DNA from: Methanobacteriota archaeon
GTDB taxonomy: Archaea > Thermoplasmatota > Poseidoniia > Poseidoniales > Thalassarchaeaceae
NCBI GenBank assembly: GCA_002712575.1
Contig: PATZ01000012.1
Span: forward strand, 5,535 to 13,132
DNA length: 7,598 bases
Reading direction: 5' to 3'
Shown: positions 5,920 to 7,598 of the stretch, in pieces
How positions within the stretch are numbered: the stretch's first letter is position 1
Layout of the letters: each line of letters starts with the position of its first letter
Translations under genes and position numbers: made by a program
Notes under the pieces: generated by a model
The model's input: only the letters and a program-made list of their open reading frames with translations
Told to the model about the DNA's origin: nothing
Database searches by the model: none

Positions 5920-6843
5920 ATGCGAGCAGTAGCAATCTTACTTTGTCTGCTGCTGGCTATGCCGGTAGTTGGTGCAAATTACGAAACAGGCGATGAACCG
6001 TGGAGGTCTATCGAAGTCGATATGTCAGGATGGAATGACGGCCCTGAATTAGAGGGCTCGCCAATGGATGAACCCCGCCCTGGCGATGCGGTTCTCAGAA
6101 TCGATGTTTCATACAAACCGAGTCATCTCGGGGCAGAGGTTCAAGGTGAAATCGTAATCGAGTTATTCGAGGAGTGGGCACCAAATACTACTACGAACAT
6201 GATCAAGAACGTCGAAAATCAAATTTATAATGGTATATTCTTTCATCGAGTAATCGATGATTTCGTTACTCAAGCAGGTGACCCAACCTGCAAAACAGTT
6301 GGAATTTATCCCGCCACCAGTGCATCTTGTGGTAGTGGAGGAACTGGTGAAACTGTAGATATGGAGCATAATGAAAATTTGTCACACGTAGATGGTGCAA
6401 TCGGTATGGCACGTAGTCAAGATCCCGACAGTGCTGACTCGCAATGGTATATCGCTGAAACAGAAGCTCATGGCTTAGACCCGGAGAATAGAGAGGATGA
6501 GGGATACGTGACATTTGGAATTGTTCGAAATGGCATGAGTCACGTTAGGGCAATCGCAGCCGTTCCAACTACAGATGACCCCTCAGGTGAAGAAATCGTG
6601 ATGAATCCAGCATCTACTGCTGGGCGCCCGATTTGGGAAGTGCACATCTCCAAGGTTGAGATGATTGGAGTAATTCCCTACGAAGACGAACCAGCAAAGG
6701 ATGAAACTCAATCATTCTTGGCTACTACTGCAGGCAAAATAACAGTCTCAGTCGTTCTAATTGGCTTAGGAGTAGTTGGATACGTTTTCTATGCTGGAAG
6801 TAGAGTTGAAGAGCCAGATGCAATTCTTCTCGATGAAGACTAA
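5920..6843 (+). CDS. Surface-anchored cyclophilin-type peptidyl-prolyl cis-trans isomerase
   Basis: This 307-residue enzyme catalyses cis-trans isomerisation of prolyl bonds and probably works as a folding helper outside the membrane. An N-terminal signal peptide (about 1-19, ending VVGA) is followed by a short acidic spacer and the cyclophilin domain (about 57-248). The active-site block FFHRVIDDFVTQAGDP (107-122) holds the catalytic Arg (Arg110), the hydrophobic-pocket Phe115 and Gln118. GAIGMAR (159-165) and SQWYIAE (174-180) match the usual GxxxMA and SQFFI motifs, with Trp-Tyr replacing Phe-Phe. YVTFGIV matches the HVVFGxV strand. Cys124 and Cys137 flank a short loop insert and could form a disulfide. 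A C-terminal membrane helix (about 272-292) leaves a short acidic tail. It follows the four-helix gene by 29 bases; a GAGGT lies 12 bases before the ATG. Its stop overlaps the convergent TYW2-like gene by 4 bases. Confidence 0.94.
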   Translation: MRAVAILLCLLLAMPVVGANYETGDEPWRSIEVDMSGWNDGPELEGSPMDEPRPGDAVLRIDVSYKPSHLGAEVQGEIVIELFEEWAPNTTTNMIKNVENQIYNGIFFHRVIDDFVTQAGDPTCKTVGIYPATSASCGSGGTGETVDMEHNENLSHVDGAIGMARSQDPDSADSQWYIAETEAHGLDPENREDEGYVTFGIVRNGMSHVRAIAAVPTTDDPSGEEIVMNPASTAGRPIWEVHISKVEMIGVIPYEDEPAKDETQSFLATTAGKITVSVVLIGLGVVGYVFYAGSRVEEPDAILLDED

Positions 6844-7598
6844 CATAGTTTCAAATCTAGAACTATGTGCATTATTCTAGGACAGTATTGTTTTACTATT
6901 TCAGTATGCAAAATCTCGGAATTCATTCCTGAAGCAGTTGCAAACCATTCTGCAGTTTTCTTCGCCCATTCTTGAATCTCATCCTCGTGAACGTTCATGT
7001 GAATATGAAGGACTCCTCCACTAGGTTTCAAGCATCGAATCGCATTCCCCCATGCATTCATTGATGATGGAATTAGGCCTAGAATTACTCTATCTGCAAT
7101 TCCACGCAAGTTCTTCATTGTGATTTTGTTATCCCCTTCATGAATTGTACATCTCTCACTCACTCCATTTCGCTTTAAGCCCTTTCTTAGAGCAGTAATG
7201 CTGTTTGGATTGATCTCGCAAGCATGAACATGCTTTGCTAAACCGCGGACTAGAAATGGAAGTGTATAGTAACCAATTCCGCAAAACGCATCGACAATTA
7301 CCTCTTCTTTAGTTTGGATTTCACCCATTCTCCTTCTTTCTGTCACGTTTCCTGAGGAGAACATTACCTGAGTTGCATCGAACTCGTATTCCACGAAGTT
7401 TTCCTTGTTAATAACCCAACCATCATCACCGTGTATCAACTCAAGACGGGATTCTCTTTTTGGTCCAGAATCAATCTCGTTTTGGATTGCAATACGCTTT
7501 GCACCGAGTGTTTTTGCGACTTCTTCCAAATCCCAATTTGAAGTGTCAGTGCCTTGTTTGAAAATCACCATGTCCCCTAATTTTTCCCATCTCTTGGG
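6840..7598 (-). CDS. taw2: TYW2/Taw2-like tRNA wyosine-pathway aminocarboxypropyltransferase, 5' end cut by window edge
   Basis: In the Trm5/TYW2 class, TYW2 transfers the aminocarboxypropyl group of S-adenosylmethionine to 4-demethylwyosine at position 37 of tRNA-Phe. The visible 252 residues contain PKRWEKLGDMVIF at the N-terminal edge, a conserved linker of the family. VMFSSGNVTERRRMG follows, where the MFSxGNxxE form points to TYW2 and the FNPRLxxER form to Trm5. Next come the SAM-binding motif VDAFCGIGYYTLP, ACEINPNS for the ribose hydroxyls, and ADRVILGLIPSS in place of the DPP-type motif of Trm5. VKQYCPRIMHIVLDL closes the fold. The frame stays open through the right edge (7572-7598) with conserved residues, so the ATG at 7571 is internal and the true start lies outside. 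The N-terminal tRNA-binding part is therefore mostly not seen. TYW2 versus a Trm5 paralogue is judged from motifs only. Confidence 0.87.
   Translation of the reverse strand, partial: PKRWEKLGDMVIFKQGTDTSNWDLEEVAKTLGAKRIAIQNEIDSGPKRESRLELIHGDDGWVINKENFVEYEFDATQVMFSSGNVTERRRMGEIQTKEEVIVDAFCGIGYYTLPFLVRGLAKHVHACEINPNSITALRKGLKRNGVSERCTIHEGDNKITMKNLRGIADRVILGLIPSSMNAWGNAIRCLKPSGGVLHIHMNVHEDEIQEWAKKTAEWFATASGMNSEILHTEIVKQYCPRIMHIVLDLKLC
6843..6868. repeat. Perfect 8-base inverted repeat at convergent gene junction
   Basis: ACATAGTT (6843-6850) is exactly the reverse complement of AACTATGT (6861-6868), with a 10-base loop between. It starts on the last base of the cyclophilin stop codon and lies within the final codons of the TYW2-like gene. 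It could form a small hairpin in transcripts from either strand and might assist termination or 3'-end stability. The stem is AT-rich, and no T-run follows on the plus strand, so a classic terminator role is not established. Confidence 0.4.

Noticed and set aside
1..7598. RNA genes, CRISPR arrays, insertion sequences or phage elements
   Set aside because: No tRNA-like fold, spaced repeat, terminal inverted repeat, transposase or integrase was seen; protein-coding genes account for nearly the entire window.

Overview
This window looks like a piece of an archaeal chromosome, most likely from a planktonic marine euryarchaeon of the Marine Group II / Poseidoniales type. The strongest evidence is the right-edge gene, a TYW2/Taw2-type wyosine enzyme known from archaea and eukaryotes. 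It is supported by very tight gene packing, AT-leaning coding sequence, and acidic, membrane-anchored surface proteins, including a large peptidase suited to a protein-degrading heterotroph. The lineage is an inference from gene content; no ribosomal RNA or other marker is present.

Left part (1-1733, + strand): the 3' part of an unrecognised membrane protein, a bacterial-type 2,3-bisphosphoglycerate-dependent phosphoglycerate mutase, and a small membrane-anchored DUF1499-like protein that overlaps the mutase end. These three probably form one transcription unit. Middle (1727-3205): a divergent pair consisting of a JAMM/MPN metalloprotease-like protein on the minus strand and, on the plus strand, a very acidic protein of unknown function ending in a tryptophan-rich WW-like tail. 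About 90 bases separate them. Right-middle (3196-5411, minus strand): a membrane-anchored S15/CocE-type Xaa-Pro peptidase followed by a stand-alone response-regulator receiver domain, joined by a 4-base ATGA stop/start overlap. Right part (5504-6843, + strand): a four-helix membrane protein and a surface-anchored cyclophilin, then on the minus strand the 5'-truncated TYW2-like gene (6840 to the right edge).

All ten genes are intact except the two cut by the window edges. No RNA gene, mobile element, CRISPR array or long repeat was seen. No stretch over 300 bases lacks a gene; the longest gaps are the two divergent promoter regions of about 92 bases each. All three convergent gene pairs overlap at their stop codons (by 7, 10 and 4 bases), so no room is left for separate terminators.

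I do not see a clear new multi-gene system. The points most worth a second look are the receiver protein coupled to a surface peptidase, the acidic WW-like protein next to a JAMM enzyme, and the systematic stop-codon overlaps at convergent junctions.
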